Source: UBA1181 sp963654355
Lineage (GTDB): Bacteria > Bacteroidota > Bacteroidia > Bacteroidales > Paludibacteraceae
Direction: 5' to 3'
DNA: 64,000 nucleotides
Assembly (NCBI GenBank): GCA_963654355.1
Contig: CAVKBM010000003.1
Coordinates: forward strand, 1-64,000
A program made the position numbers and the translations under genes. Positions 32,742 through 43,065 of the stretch are shown here, in pieces; position 1 is the stretch's first letter, and every line of letters starts with the position of its first letter. The notes under the pieces were generated by a model, which saw only the letters and a list, made by a program, of their open reading frames with translations, did no database searches and was not told the DNA's origin.

Positions 32742-35700
32742 ATGTTGAAAAATACAATTTTAGACTTGTTTGGCAAAATCATAGATTTCTCTAAAATATT
32801 GATTGGGTGCGCTTTGATTGTTGCACCATTTGGAGCTTGGGCTCAGGCGGAACTGCCGTTGAATGTGACGGAATCAACGTTTAATGATGAAAGTATCATT
32901 ACGACTGCATACGAACAGAATGATGATACAGATAAACCTTATTGGAATAGTGATCAGGGTGGAATCCAGGTTGGGGATGCTAACATCCTTAGTAATCATG
33001 GAGGTTGGAATTGGGGCGAGAAGTTTGTGTATATATACTTCAAAAATGTTCCAGACTCTTTGTACTTTGTGGGTTCAAGCCAATCCGAGTCTACTGGTCC
33101 TAAAATTAAATTGTTGAAGTATAAACCTCAGGTGTGGAGAGTCGCCCAGAGTCCTAATGGTAGTTCGTGGACGGTAACTACTTTAGATAGTACCTGTTCT
33201 ACACAGTGTGACGATCACTATTTTAATGTGAAATTGGAAAATACGACTCGTGTTGTTCGACTTTCATATGTGGGAAATTTGCGCGCTTGGTTCAAGAATA
33301 TACGTATTACTGCAAAATACTATGATTTGCAGGCAATTTTGGATGGCGTGGAAATTAAAAATGAAAAAGTAAGACCATACGATCCGATTAGTGTTGAGGT
33401 AGAGAAGAAAGATTGTTATACGGTGGTATGGAATCAAGAGATTCCTGAGACAATGCCAGAAAGTAATTTGTTGCTTGTTGGTAATAATACTATTAACAAA
33501 GAAACCATCAACCTAAAAGTTACCAATTCCGATTTAGGTGTTACACTTGAGGATTATTCTAAAACTTTTGATTGTGGTTCTAATATTGAGGTCGATGGCC
33601 CTTCTCAGAAAGGTTACACTTTTCAGGGTTGGTCGCCTGAATTGCCGGAGGTGGCTTCGGATGCTATCAATGGGAATACCTATACGGCTCAATGGTTGCA
33701 CAATGAATATAGATTCGTGGTCTACACGACAGATGTGGATTCGACTGTGGAGGTGAAGCATTATGGAGATGAGATCTTGCTTGCAGCCCCTGCTCGAACA
33801 GGCTATGTCTTTAAAGGATGGGATGTGAGCGTGCCTGCGACAATGCCTTTGGGCGATGTTACGATTCACGCAAAGTGGAGTTTGGATCAATATGAATTGA
33901 TTCTCAATAAGGGATTGGATTTCAACCCCAAGGCGGATACTATCACTTACGACTATACGGAGAAGGTCTCTGTGAAGGATCTTTCACATGAGGGTTATGA
34001 CTTCAAAGGATGGGATCCTGCCTTGCCAGAGACAATGCCTGCCAACGATGTTGAGGCCACGGCTCAATGGCAAATCCAAGAATACCGCTATGTGATTTAC
34101 ACTACCGACGATGATTCGACTGTTGAAATAAAAGAATATAATGAGAAATTGGAGGAATTGGAGGACCCCGCTCGTCGTGAGGGCTACACCTTCAAGGGTT
34201 GGGATGTAGAACAACCAACTAACATGCCTGCTAAGGATTTGATTATCAAAGCGATTTGGGAACTGAACACTCGCACGATCACCCTGAAGGTGGACGATGA
34301 AGAGTATCTCTCTCAATCATTCAAATATGGTGCGGATGTTAAACTGAAAGGATACACGGATCCAAAGAAGGATGGTTACACTTTCGTGGGCTGGAACGAT
34401 GAGATTCCGACGACCATGCCTGATAAAGACATCGTTTTGGATGCGCAATTTGAAATCAATGAATATCGTGTGGTTTGGGTGAACGATCCAGATGACATGA
34501 CGCTCAACGATACCATATACTATAATTATGGTGCGAAAGTGGGTAGGATGAGCGACCCTGAAAAGACAGGCTACACCTTTAAAGGATGGAGCGAGGAAGT
34601 GCCAGAAACGATGCCTGCCAAGAACATCACCTTTATTTCTCAGTGGAATGTTAACTCTTATAGTCTCATCTTTAAAGTAGATGGTTCTGTTTTTGTAAAG
34701 CAGTCATACGACTATAATGCGGTAATCGACTATTCTTCCGTCTCAAATCCAAAGAAGACAGGTTTCTTCTTCTTAGGTTGGGGTGATGGTCTTCCAACGG
34801 TTATGCCTGATCATGATGTGGAACTGACTGCGAACTGGTCGGCTAACGCCTACGCATTTATCGTGGTTTATGATGAAGCCGACCCTTCACTGAACGATAC
34901 CACCTATTATGAGTATCAAACCGAACTTCCAACTTTGAAGACACCTGAAAAGACAGGTTATTCGTTCAGAGGATGGGATGTGAAAGTGCCAGAGACGATG
35001 CCAGACAATGACTTGGTTATCACTGCACAATGGACTATCAATGATTATGTCTTGACGACGTTGGTCAACTGTAAACCTACGGAATACAGATATACCTACG
35101 GCGATGCAGTTTCTATTGCCGATCCTTTTGAAGTAGGATATCAATTTAAAGGATGGCGACAAGAAGTGCCAACCACAATGCCTGGTCGGAACGTGTTGAT
35201 TGTTGCTAATATGGAGTTACTCAAATACAACTTTATCACTGTTGTTGATGAGGTTCGCGACACAACAGTTTACGATTATACCGCAGTGATTGAAACACCT
35301 GCTTCTCCAGAGAAAGAAGGATTCACATTCGCAGGTTGGAGTGGAGAGATTCCTGAAACAATGCCTGCCGAAGACGTTACGATTTCTGCAAAGTGGACTC
35401 GTAATTCATACAATATCTATTTCGTGAATGATGGCGATACCATTGAACAGCGTGTTTATCCATACGAGGATGAAATATCTGTTCCTGTAGAACCTTCAAA
35501 AACAGGATTTACTTTTGCAGGTTGGTATGATGCGAATGGAGATGAAGTGCCTGCGACCATGCCTGCGGAAGACTTAACTTTCGAGGCAACTTGGGATATT
35601 AACACCTACTACTTCGTAACCATTGTTGATGATGATACTACGGATAGGAAATATAGCTTTGGAGCGGAAATAGCAGTGCCTGAAAGTCCATCAAAAACAG

Positions 35701-37622
35701 GTTATACATTCTATAAATGGGATAAGACAATTCCAAAGATGATGCCTGCTTATAACGACACCATTGTCGCCTTGTGGAAAATCAACTCCTATACGGTCAA
35801 TTGGGTGGTTGACGACGACACAACTTCTGTGTCCTACGAATATGGCGCATCCATTGAAAAAATTAAGGACCCAGAGAAAGAGGGCTACTCGTTTGAAGGT
35901 TGGAACAAGACTGTCGCTTCAACGATGCCAGCAGGCGATTTGACCTATGTCGCAGAGTTCTCAATCAACACATATAGAGTCTATGTAACTGTTGAGGGTA
36001 AAACGGACTCTACGAAATATACGTTTGGCGAGTCGGTAGAAGTGCCTGATGATCCTGTAAAAGAGGGCTTCATATTCAATGGTTGGAGCGAAGATTTCCC
36101 TATGACGATGCCAGCTCATGATGTCAGAATTGAAGCTTCTTTTGCTCGTGAGACGTACGAGATTATCGCAATTGCCGAGAGTGATACATTCTACTACGAA
36201 TTTGCGTACGAGGAGAAAATCAAAAACATAATTGCTCCATCTGTAACAGGAAAGATTTTTGACCATTGGGAACCAGATATTCCAGAGACAATGCCTGCCT
36301 ACGGATTCTATCTCCGTGCAATCTACAAATCACAAGATGTTGTGTTGGTTGAAAAGGTGGATGATGAAACCAATATTCATTACTACAAATACGGAGAAGA
36401 GATAGTTTTGCCGACAGACCCTGAGAAGGAAGGCTATACGTTTACAGGATGGATGCCTGAGTATCCGACGATCATGCCAGACACAAACGTGATTGTTGAG
36501 GCTCAATTTGAAATCAACTCATACAACTTCACAGTCATTGTAGATGATGATACGACGACAACGGTATATGAATATGGCGCAGATGTTATCGCTCCTGAAA
36601 ATCCAGTGAAGGTGGGTCATGACTTTGAAAAATGGAATGTGGAGATTCCAAAGACTATGCCTGCAAAAGATGTAACGATAAAGGCAGTGTTCTCTTGCAA
36701 TGCTTTCGATTTCACTGTGAATGCCAATGATGACAAAACGGTTACCTCATACAGATATGGTGAAGAAGTGGTTGCTCCAGAAGATCCAACTCGTGAGGGC
36801 TATACATTCACAGGTTGGGATGCTGAAATCCCTGTGACGATGCCAGATAGCAACGTAACCATCAATGCTTTGTGGACTATCAACCGATATGCTGTAATCT
36901 ATATTGACAGAAATGATACCGTCGCTGTTGATACGTTTGATTATAATGCGAAAATTGAGACTGTTTCAGTGGGCGACCGAGAGGGCTATACTTTCAGTGG
37001 ATGGGGAAGTGTTCCATCAACTATGCCTGCTAAAGATTTAACACTTAATGCAGTATGGACGGTGGAGACATATGATTTCATCTATGCAACCACCAAGAAA
37101 ACGGTTATGGTCAGTTATTCGTATGGCGACTCTATCAAGATGCCACCGACTCCGAGTCGAAAAGGTTATACTTTTGATGGTTGGAGTGCGGAAATTCCTG
37201 CGACCATGCCTGCCCATGACGTGAAGGTGAATGCAGTATGGGTAGCAAACACTTATACTGTAACGATGAATGTTGACGGTGTGACAAAATCTCAGACTTT
37301 TGTGTATGGTGATTCCATTGTCTTGGATAAACAGTCGAAGTATGGATATGTGTTCAAAGGTTGGGAAGAGTATTTACCAGAGACGATGCCTGCACACGAC
37401 TTGACACTCACGGCAAAGTTCAAAGCCAAAGGGAATCTGATAGTTTACTCGGACAATGGTAAAGTTTATGTGACGGGAATCCCAGAGAGTGCGGATGTCC
37501 TTGTGGTGGATGTCTTGGGGCGAGTCATTTATAGAGGAAAAGAGAGAGAGTTCAACTTTAACGTGGGGGATGTTTTCATAGTGAAGAGCGTAGGACAAGA
37601 GAAGAAAATATTAGTTAAGTAA
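32742..37622 (+). CDS. Giant secreted InlB B-repeat protein with T9SS-like sorting tail
   Basis: A 1626-residue secreted protein. A signal peptide ends near residue 37 (AWAQA). A non-repetitive region of about 150 residues is followed by 21 repeats of about 65 residues, each with a G-Y-x-F-x-G-W motif and a P-x-T-M-P motif (for example REGYTFKGWDVEQPTNMPAK), the InlB B-repeat/Flg_new fold named from Listeria internalin. The last 55 residues (KVYVTGIPESADVLVVDVLG, then FNFNVGDVFIVKSV, then KKILVK) look like a type A type IX secretion sorting domain, so export to the surface is inferred. Such proteins are adhesin-like stalks. It has its own promoter and terminator. Confidence 0.88.
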   Translation: MLKNTILDLFGKIIDFSKILIGCALIVAPFGAWAQAELPLNVTESTFNDESIITTAYEQNDDTDKPYWNSDQGGIQVGDANILSNHGGWNWGEKFVYIYFKNVPDSLYFVGSSQSESTGPKIKLLKYKPQVWRVAQSPNGSSWTVTTLDSTCSTQCDDHYFNVKLENTTRVVRLSYVGNLRAWFKNIRITAKYYDLQAILDGVEIKNEKVRPYDPISVEVEKKDCYTVVWNQEIPETMPESNLLLVGNNTINKETINLKVTNSDLGVTLEDYSKTFDCGSNIEVDGPSQKGYTFQGWSPELPEVASDAINGNTYTAQWLHNEYRFVVYTTDVDSTVEVKHYGDEILLAAPARTGYVFKGWDVSVPATMPLGDVTIHAKWSLDQYELILNKGLDFNPKADTITYDYTEKVSVKDLSHEGYDFKGWDPALPETMPANDVEATAQWQIQEYRYVIYTTDDDSTVEIKEYNEKLEELEDPARREGYTFKGWDVEQPTNMPAKDLIIKAIWELNTRTITLKVDDEEYLSQSFKYGADVKLKGYTDPKKDGYTFVGWNDEIPTTMPDKDIVLDAQFEINEYRVVWVNDPDDMTLNDTIYYNYGAKVGRMSDPEKTGYTFKGWSEEVPETMPAKNITFISQWNVNSYSLIFKVDGSVFVKQSYDYNAVIDYSSVSNPKKTGFFFLGWGDGLPTVMPDHDVELTANWSANAYAFIVVYDEADPSLNDTTYYEYQTELPTLKTPEKTGYSFRGWDVKVPETMPDNDLVITAQWTINDYVLTTLVNCKPTEYRYTYGDAVSIADPFEVGYQFKGWRQEVPTTMPGRNVLIVANMELLKYNFITVVDEVRDTTVYDYTAVIETPASPEKEGFTFAGWSGEIPETMPAEDVTISAKWTRNSYNIYFVNDGDTIEQRVYPYEDEISVPVEPSKTGFTFAGWYDANGDEVPATMPAEDLTFEATWDINTYYFVTIVDDDTTDRKYSFGAEIAVPESPSKTGYTFYKWDKTIPKMMPAYNDTIVALWKINSYTVNWVVDDDTTSVSYEYGASIEKIKDPEKEGYSFEGWNKTVASTMPAGDLTYVAEFSINTYRVYVTVEGKTDSTKYTFGESVEVPDDPVKEGFIFNGWSEDFPMTMPAHDVRIEASFARETYEIIAIAESDTFYYEFAYEEKIKNIIAPSVTGKIFDHWEPDIPETMPAYGFYLRAIYKSQDVVLVEKVDDETNIHYYKYGEEIVLPTDPEKEGYTFTGWMPEYPTIMPDTNVIVEAQFEINSYNFTVIVDDDTTTTVYEYGADVIAPENPVKVGHDFEKWNVEIPKTMPAKDVTIKAVFSCNAFDFTVNANDDKTVTSYRYGEEVVAPEDPTREGYTFTGWDAEIPVTMPDSNVTINALWTINRYAVIYIDRNDTVAVDTFDYNAKIETVSVGDREGYTFSGWGSVPSTMPAKDLTLNAVWTVETYDFIYATTKKTVMVSYSYGDSIKMPPTPSRKGYTFDGWSAEIPATMPAHDVKVNAVWVANTYTVTMNVDGVTKSQTFVYGDSIVLDKQSKYGYVFKGWEEYLPETMPAHDLTLTAKFKAKGNLIVYSDNGKVYVTGIPESADVLVVDVLGRVIYRGKEREFNFNVGDVFIVKSVGQEKKILVK

Positions 37623-37639
37623 AAATTAACATAGCATAG

Positions 37640-37680
37640 AAGAAAGCGAGAAGTCATAAAAATTTCTCGCTTTCTTGTTT
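37640..37680 (+). terminator. Terminator of the InlB-repeat protein gene
   Basis: A perfect 13-bp stem, 37640-37652 (AAGAAAGCGAGAA) with 37664-37676, an 11-base loop and a following T-rich stretch, 17 bases after the stop codon. Confidence 0.8.
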
Positions 37681-37734
37681 GTGGAATATTGTTTAGCCCC
37701 AATGAATGTTAAGCATTTTTAGCGAAAAAATGGC

Positions 37735-37763
37735 TTGTATTTACTTTTTTTAAGTTACATTTG
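37735..37763 (+). promoter_or_regulatory. Promoter of the SusC/SusD operon
   Basis: TTG at 37735-37737, an 18-base spacer and TACATTTG at 37756-37763. The leader to the SusC start is about 70 bases. No anti-sigma, hybrid two-component or SusR gene is near, so the regulator is not visible. Confidence 0.7.
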
Positions 37764-37838
37764 CGCTAAACTTTGTTCATTGGCGATAGAGTTTACGTGT
37801 AGAATATTAATTCACATAAATAATAGTCAAAAAGAAAA

Positions 37839-40800
37839 ATGAGAAGATTTTTGTTGTCTTTAGCAGCGCTCTTCACTTGTTACACTTTGATGGCGGAAAG
37901 AACCATCAAGGGTAAAGTCTCCGATTCGGGAGGCGCATTGCCAAGTGCGAGCGTGATGATCCAAGGAACGACGAAAGGTGTTCCTACGGATTTTGACGGA
38001 AATTATTCGATTTCTGTTGAGAATGGAGACGTGTTAGAGATCTCTTACATGGGATACTCCACGAAAACCATTAAGGTCACAGCGAAAACTCCAAGTGTTT
38101 TAAACATCACAATGGAGGAAGATGCTCAGATGTTGGAAGACGTCGTCGTTGAAGTCGGTTACGGAAAAATGCGTAAGTCAGACTTGACAGGATCTCTTTC
38201 ATCAGTTAACGAGGATGCTTTGAAATCTACAAGTTCTGTTTCTGTAGACCAAGCATTGCAAGGACGTGTGTCTGGTGTGCAGGTGTCTGCTTCATCAGGT
38301 CAGCCTGGAGCCGAGTCTTCTGTGCGTATCCGTGGTACATCTACTTTGACTGGTAACTCTTCTCCTCTTTATGTTGTAGATGGTATGCCTATCGGTGGTG
38401 GTAAGCAAAGTACGGGTTCTAACCCCTTGGCTGCTATCAACCCTGCAGACATCGTATCTATGGAAGTCTTGAAGGATGCGTCTGCAACAGCTATTTATGG
38501 TTCTCGTGCGGCAAACGGTGTCATCATGATTACCACTAAGAAGGGTAGCGATGCTCAATCAAAGGTTTCTTACTCTGGATCATTCTCAGTTTCTTCTGTT
38601 GGAAAGAGCGACAGATTGGATTTGATGGATTTGCAAGAGTATGCAAGCTTCTACACAGATCCTACTGTTATGTCTGCGTTTAAAGTGGCTTCAGCCGATG
38701 CTGAGTTAAAGGCAGCAGCTTTGGTAGGTGGTAAGGGTACCGATTGGCAAGATGAAATCTATCGTTCTGCTATCAGCCACAGCCACCAGGTTTCTGTTAC
38801 AGGTGGTAACAAAGAAACACAGTTCGCTTTCTCTTTGGGTTATATGAATCAGAATGGTGTTATCATCAACACTGACTTCCAACGTTTCAACGGTCGTTTC
38901 AACTTGGAGAACCAAACTAAGAAATGGTTGCGTACAGGTATCAACTTGGCTTATACTCATATCACTCAAACTAAGCAAAAAGGTTTTGAGTTGTCTGATG
39001 ATAACTCTTTGAATGGTATCGGTGTGGGTGGTGCAACTGATGAGGCTATCTTCGTTCAGTCTTTGATTTCAAAACCTTCTACTGCTCCAACTGATTTTGA
39101 CGGAAATTACACAGAGTTAGGTTCAGAGTCTTCTGAAATTAAAACTAACCCTGTTCGTGATGCTAACTACTCTCCAATCTACGTTACTAAGAACAATGTT
39201 TTGGGTAATGTGTTCGCTAACATTGATTTCACTAAAGACCTCTCTTGGCGTAATGAATTCGGTGTTGACTATACCAACGCTGAGGAGCAGCAATTCGTTC
39301 CTTCACAGGCAAATGCAGGTAATACTCAAGAGTTCATCGAGCGTCAAAATATGTACTGGCGTTTTTCTTCTACTTTGAACTACGGTACAAACTTTGGCGT
39401 GTCTAAGAAACACCGTTTCGGTGCGATGTTGGGTTACGAGGCTTGGCAGGCAACTTGGAGCGGTTACGATATGACAAAGGCTAACTACTTGGATGATAAC
39501 TTGTTCGTAGACAAGAAATACCAAAACACTAACCTTGGTGAGGTTCAAAATATCACTGGTTACAAAGGTGCTCAGGCTATGATGTCTGCTTTCGCTCGTT
39601 TGAACTACAACTATGATGAAAGATACTTGATTACTGCGACTGGTCGTTTCGATGGTTCGTCAACTTTGGCTAAGGAAAATCGTTGGGGCTTCTTCCCTTC
39701 ATTCGCTTTGGCTTGGCGTGCAGACCAAGAGTCATTCATTAAAGACAACGACAATGTTCGTAAGGTGATTTCTTCTTTGAAGGTTCGTGCAGGTTACGGA
39801 CAAACTGGTAACGCTGGTTCTAACATGGGTTATTTGCCATACTACAAGCAGGTTCGTGGTTTGAACGGTAACGGTATCACTTACGGTACTTGGTTGAACA
39901 ATGATTTGATTTGGGAGACAAACTGGCAGGTGAACGGTGGTGTTGATATCAGTTTCATGCGTCGTGATCGTATCTCATTGACATTTGATGCATTCTACAA
40001 ACAAAACAACGATTTGATTGTTAAGGCTGAGCCTGGTGCTACTTTGGCTTCTACTTCTGACACTTACTTGTACACAGGTATTCCTGATATCAACGCAGGT
40101 TCAATGAAGAACGCTGGATTCGATATTACGTTGACAACTATCAATATCGACAAGCAGTTGGGCGACCACAACTTCACTTGGACAACAGACGTAAACTTCT
40201 CATTGGTACGTAACGAGGTTTTGAAATTGCAATCTGATTCAACTTCTTTGAATGGTAACCAATACTTCAAGGCTGCAACAAGAACTTACTGTAAGTCTAT
40301 GGTAGGTCATGCTCCAGGTTTATTCTATGGTTACAAGACAGACGGAATCATTCAAAACACTCAACAGTTGAATGCAGTAAAGCGTTTTGATGGTACTGAA
40401 GTGGGTGATATTAACTACGTTGATATCAACTCAGATGGTAAGATTGACGAAAGCGATAAGACATTTATTGGAGATCCTAACCCAGACTTCACATTCGGTA
40501 TGAACAATACTTTGTCTTGGGGCCCTTGGTCATTCAACATCTTCATCGCCGGTTCTTACGGAAACGATGTTTACAACTTGCTTCGTTCTAAGTTGGAAGG
40601 TATGGACCGTTCTAACATCAACCAATTGGCTACAGTGTTAGACTATGCGAAAGTTGCTACAGATGCTGACGGTAACAAGTATGTTGTTAACTCAAATACC
40701 AACATGCCTCGTCCAAACTCAACTGCCAATGGTAGTGATGACGCCAATACAGTGTCAGACCGTTACGTTGAGGATGCTTCATTCTTGAGAATTCAGTCAG

Positions 40801-41015
40801 TAGGACTTTCTTACACATTGCCTAAGCGTTGTACTGAGAAGATGCATATGAGCAACTTCAAGTTGTCTTTCAACGTACAAAACGTTGCAACTTTCACAAA
40901 TTACTCTGGAATGAATCCTGAGGTCTCTAATAGCAGCGCAATTCTCCAAGGTGTTGACGCCGGTGGTTATCCATTGCCACGTCAGTTTGTCGTTGGTTTG
41001 AATTTCGACTTCTAA
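37839..41015 (+). CDS. SusC/RagA-type TonB-dependent outer-membrane transporter
   Basis: A 1058-residue outer-membrane porin. A signal peptide (about 1-19) is followed by a carboxypeptidase-regulatory-like domain (about 21-95, TIKGKVSDSGGALPSASV), the plug (about 105-230) with the family signatures DQALQGRVSGVQV and SVRIRGTSTLTG and LYVVDGMPIGGG, and a 22-strand barrel ending in FVVGLNFDF with a terminal aromatic. It imports glycans or peptides together with the SusD lipoprotein encoded 31 bases downstream. Codon use is skewed to AAC, TAC and GGT, unlike the flanking genes, fitting strong expression. The substrate is not evident. Confidence 0.96.
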   Translation: MRRFLLSLAALFTCYTLMAERTIKGKVSDSGGALPSASVMIQGTTKGVPTDFDGNYSISVENGDVLEISYMGYSTKTIKVTAKTPSVLNITMEEDAQMLEDVVVEVGYGKMRKSDLTGSLSSVNEDALKSTSSVSVDQALQGRVSGVQVSASSGQPGAESSVRIRGTSTLTGNSSPLYVVDGMPIGGGKQSTGSNPLAAINPADIVSMEVLKDASATAIYGSRAANGVIMITTKKGSDAQSKVSYSGSFSVSSVGKSDRLDLMDLQEYASFYTDPTVMSAFKVASADAELKAAALVGGKGTDWQDEIYRSAISHSHQVSVTGGNKETQFAFSLGYMNQNGVIINTDFQRFNGRFNLENQTKKWLRTGINLAYTHITQTKQKGFELSDDNSLNGIGVGGATDEAIFVQSLISKPSTAPTDFDGNYTELGSESSEIKTNPVRDANYSPIYVTKNNVLGNVFANIDFTKDLSWRNEFGVDYTNAEEQQFVPSQANAGNTQEFIERQNMYWRFSSTLNYGTNFGVSKKHRFGAMLGYEAWQATWSGYDMTKANYLDDNLFVDKKYQNTNLGEVQNITGYKGAQAMMSAFARLNYNYDERYLITATGRFDGSSTLAKENRWGFFPSFALAWRADQESFIKDNDNVRKVISSLKVRAGYGQTGNAGSNMGYLPYYKQVRGLNGNGITYGTWLNNDLIWETNWQVNGGVDISFMRRDRISLTFDAFYKQNNDLIVKAEPGATLASTSDTYLYTGIPDINAGSMKNAGFDITLTTINIDKQLGDHNFTWTTDVNFSLVRNEVLKLQSDSTSLNGNQYFKAATRTYCKSMVGHAPGLFYGYKTDGIIQNTQQLNAVKRFDGTEVGDINYVDINSDGKIDESDKTFIGDPNPDFTFGMNNTLSWGPWSFNIFIAGSYGNDVYNLLRSKLEGMDRSNINQLATVLDYAKVATDADGNKYVVNSNTNMPRPNSTANGSDDANTVSDRYVEDASFLRIQSVGLSYTLPKRCTEKMHMSNFKLSFNVQNVATFTNYSGMNPEVSNSSAILQGVDAGGYPLPRQFVVGLNFDF

Positions 41016-41046
41016 TTTTGTGTAACAATTTTCAGGTTAAATCAGT

Positions 41047-43038
41047 ATGAATTTCGGAAATTTAAAATACAAATCTTTGCTTTTAGGTGTCGGGGCTTCT
41101 ATGCTCATGGCCACCTCTTGTAAGGATTTCTTGGATGTCGATATTTACGACAACTATTCTCCGTCTACATTGTCGTCTAAGTCTGCTTACCAGAGTCTTA
41201 CGACGACTCTCTACGGAGGTTACAAATGGTTCCAGTATGAAAGTAAGTTCTCTTGGTGTGTGAACGAGGGTATTCCTGGTGTTTTGTTCAACATCAACGA
41301 CCAAGAGGGTGCGCTTTTCAAACTCTCTATCGGTGAGGATAACCCTATCTTGAAGGAAGGTTACACTTCTTTGTATAGTGGTGTTATCGCACATGCGAAT
41401 GCTGTCATTAAGACTGTCGAGTCTGCTTCTGTTCCAAGTGATATGACAAGAGCAGAGATGGATGCAGTTTTGGGTGAGGCAAAACTTTTCAGAGGTTACG
41501 CTCACTTCTTGGCAACAGAGTATTTCGGTGAAACTCCTTTGGTATTAAATACAGAAACTGATATTTCAGGAAATGTTTCTTTGCCGGTCGTTTCTCGTAG
41601 AACTCTGTATGCTGCGATTGAGAATGATTTGTTGGATGCGTACAATAAGCTTCCAGAGTCTAATACTACTGATACTTGGAGAGCAACTAAGTATTCTGCA
41701 GCTGCCCTTTTGGCTAAGTTGTACTTGACTATGGCTTCTTGTCAGTCTGCTAACGCTGGTGCAGGTCTTACTTATCCATATATTTGTGATAATCCTGCCT
41801 CTTATTTGCAGTCTGCAAAGAAATATTTGAACGAAATCATTAATTCGGGAAAGTACTCTTTGGAGCCACACAAGACCATTTTCTCTGCTGATAATCGTGA
41901 TGTTCCTACTGCTGAAACTATTTTCGCTCTCTATTGGAAATCTGGTGCTTACGGTGAAGGTTCCGCTTATCAATCTCAGATTGCTGTAAGTTCTGATTGG
42001 TCTCCAGGCTCTGGTTGGGGTTCAGGTAAAGGTTTGACTTATACATTGTACAACTCATTCGATGAGTCTGATGCTCGTAAAAAAGAACTTTGCTTCTACG
42101 TTGGAACTGGTTCTGGTAATGGTTATACTACTTACGACGGACGTGTTGGTTGGTATGGTTCTTCCTACAACGATATGAAGAAAGCAGGTACTGCACAGTT
42201 CGGTATGACAGGTAAGGATTTCCTTGCACAAGGTCAGCACTTGTTCAACAATGTAAAGAAGTATATTTGGGGTGTTGATGGAACGTCTACTCACTCTTCT
42301 GGTATGTCAATTGACCGTCGTCAGGATATCATTCGTTACTCTGATGTATATATGATGTTGGCAGAAATAGCATTGTTGGAGGGTGGAGATGTAGCAGCCG
42401 CAAATGCAACTGCTGCAGATTACGTCAATAAGGTTTTGGATGCACATGGTGCACCGACTGTAGAAACTTTGTCATATTTCGAGGATCTTTCTTCCTCACA
42501 CAAAGATTACGAAGAGTTTACATTTAACGTTACTGTATCTGATGGAAATGGAGGAAGTACGCAGAAGGATGTAACTGTAAAACCTTCCGACTGTGGTGTG
42601 TCAGCAATGTATCATAAGGCTATTCGTAAAGACTACTTGCAACAACGTCGTAAGGAGTTTGCTATGGAAGGCTCTGCATGGTTAGACTTGAAGCGTTTCT
42701 ACTACTATAGTCCTGAGAACGCATATAAGTTTATGGAACAAATTGACCGTTCTTGCTCTATGACAAATTCACCTGAGTTGTCAGGCTCAGAAGATCCTCA
42801 GTTACAGAACGAGAGAGGTTATGACCGTTTGGCTGTTGTGAATGCGGTTAATAAGAAATTGAAGGAAGAGTTCCCTGATGAGGGATATACTGTTGGTGAT
42901 AGCGAAGTGGGTGTGTTTACCGCAGACTTCAACAACAACAACAGATGGTATTTGCCAATCCCTGCATCTGCTAAGTCGTACTTGAAGAGTGCACAGGATT
43001 TGTATGATCAAGTTAAGGCTGGTACGTATCCATATTAA
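41047..43038 (+). CDS. SusD/RagB-type nutrient-binding lipoprotein
   Basis: A 663-residue outer-surface lipoprotein with lipobox MATSC (Cys near 25) followed by KDFLDVDIYDNYSPS, the usual SusD opening. The TPR-like helical core includes EAKLFRGYAHFLATEYFGETPL, SAAALLAKLYLTMA and RQDIIRYSDVYMMLAEIALL. The C-terminal RRKEFAMEGSAWLDLKRF and YLPIPASAKS blocks are typical. It is longer than most members (about 500-550). It caps the SusC barrel and binds substrate outside the cell. It is the second gene of the operon, with 27 bases before the third. Confidence 0.95.
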   Translation: MNFGNLKYKSLLLGVGASMLMATSCKDFLDVDIYDNYSPSTLSSKSAYQSLTTTLYGGYKWFQYESKFSWCVNEGIPGVLFNINDQEGALFKLSIGEDNPILKEGYTSLYSGVIAHANAVIKTVESASVPSDMTRAEMDAVLGEAKLFRGYAHFLATEYFGETPLVLNTETDISGNVSLPVVSRRTLYAAIENDLLDAYNKLPESNTTDTWRATKYSAAALLAKLYLTMASCQSANAGAGLTYPYICDNPASYLQSAKKYLNEIINSGKYSLEPHKTIFSADNRDVPTAETIFALYWKSGAYGEGSAYQSQIAVSSDWSPGSGWGSGKGLTYTLYNSFDESDARKKELCFYVGTGSGNGYTTYDGRVGWYGSSYNDMKKAGTAQFGMTGKDFLAQGQHLFNNVKKYIWGVDGTSTHSSGMSIDRRQDIIRYSDVYMMLAEIALLEGGDVAAANATAADYVNKVLDAHGAPTVETLSYFEDLSSSHKDYEEFTFNVTVSDGNGGSTQKDVTVKPSDCGVSAMYHKAIRKDYLQQRRKEFAMEGSAWLDLKRFYYYSPENAYKFMEQIDRSCSMTNSPELSGSEDPQLQNERGYDRLAVVNAVNKKLKEEFPDEGYTVGDSEVGVFTADFNNNNRWYLPIPASAKSYLKSAQDLYDQVKAGTYPY

Positions 43039-43065
43039 TGTGTTCAATCATTTAATAGATAAACA

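Noticed and set aside
33534..36266. Several minus-strand frames of 80-118 residues inside the InlB-repeat gene
   Set aside because: They recur with the repeat period and are mirror images of the repeat codons, with no family match.
38295..39548. Minus-strand frames inside SusC
   Set aside because: They are by-products of its biased codon use, and the plus-strand gene is certain.
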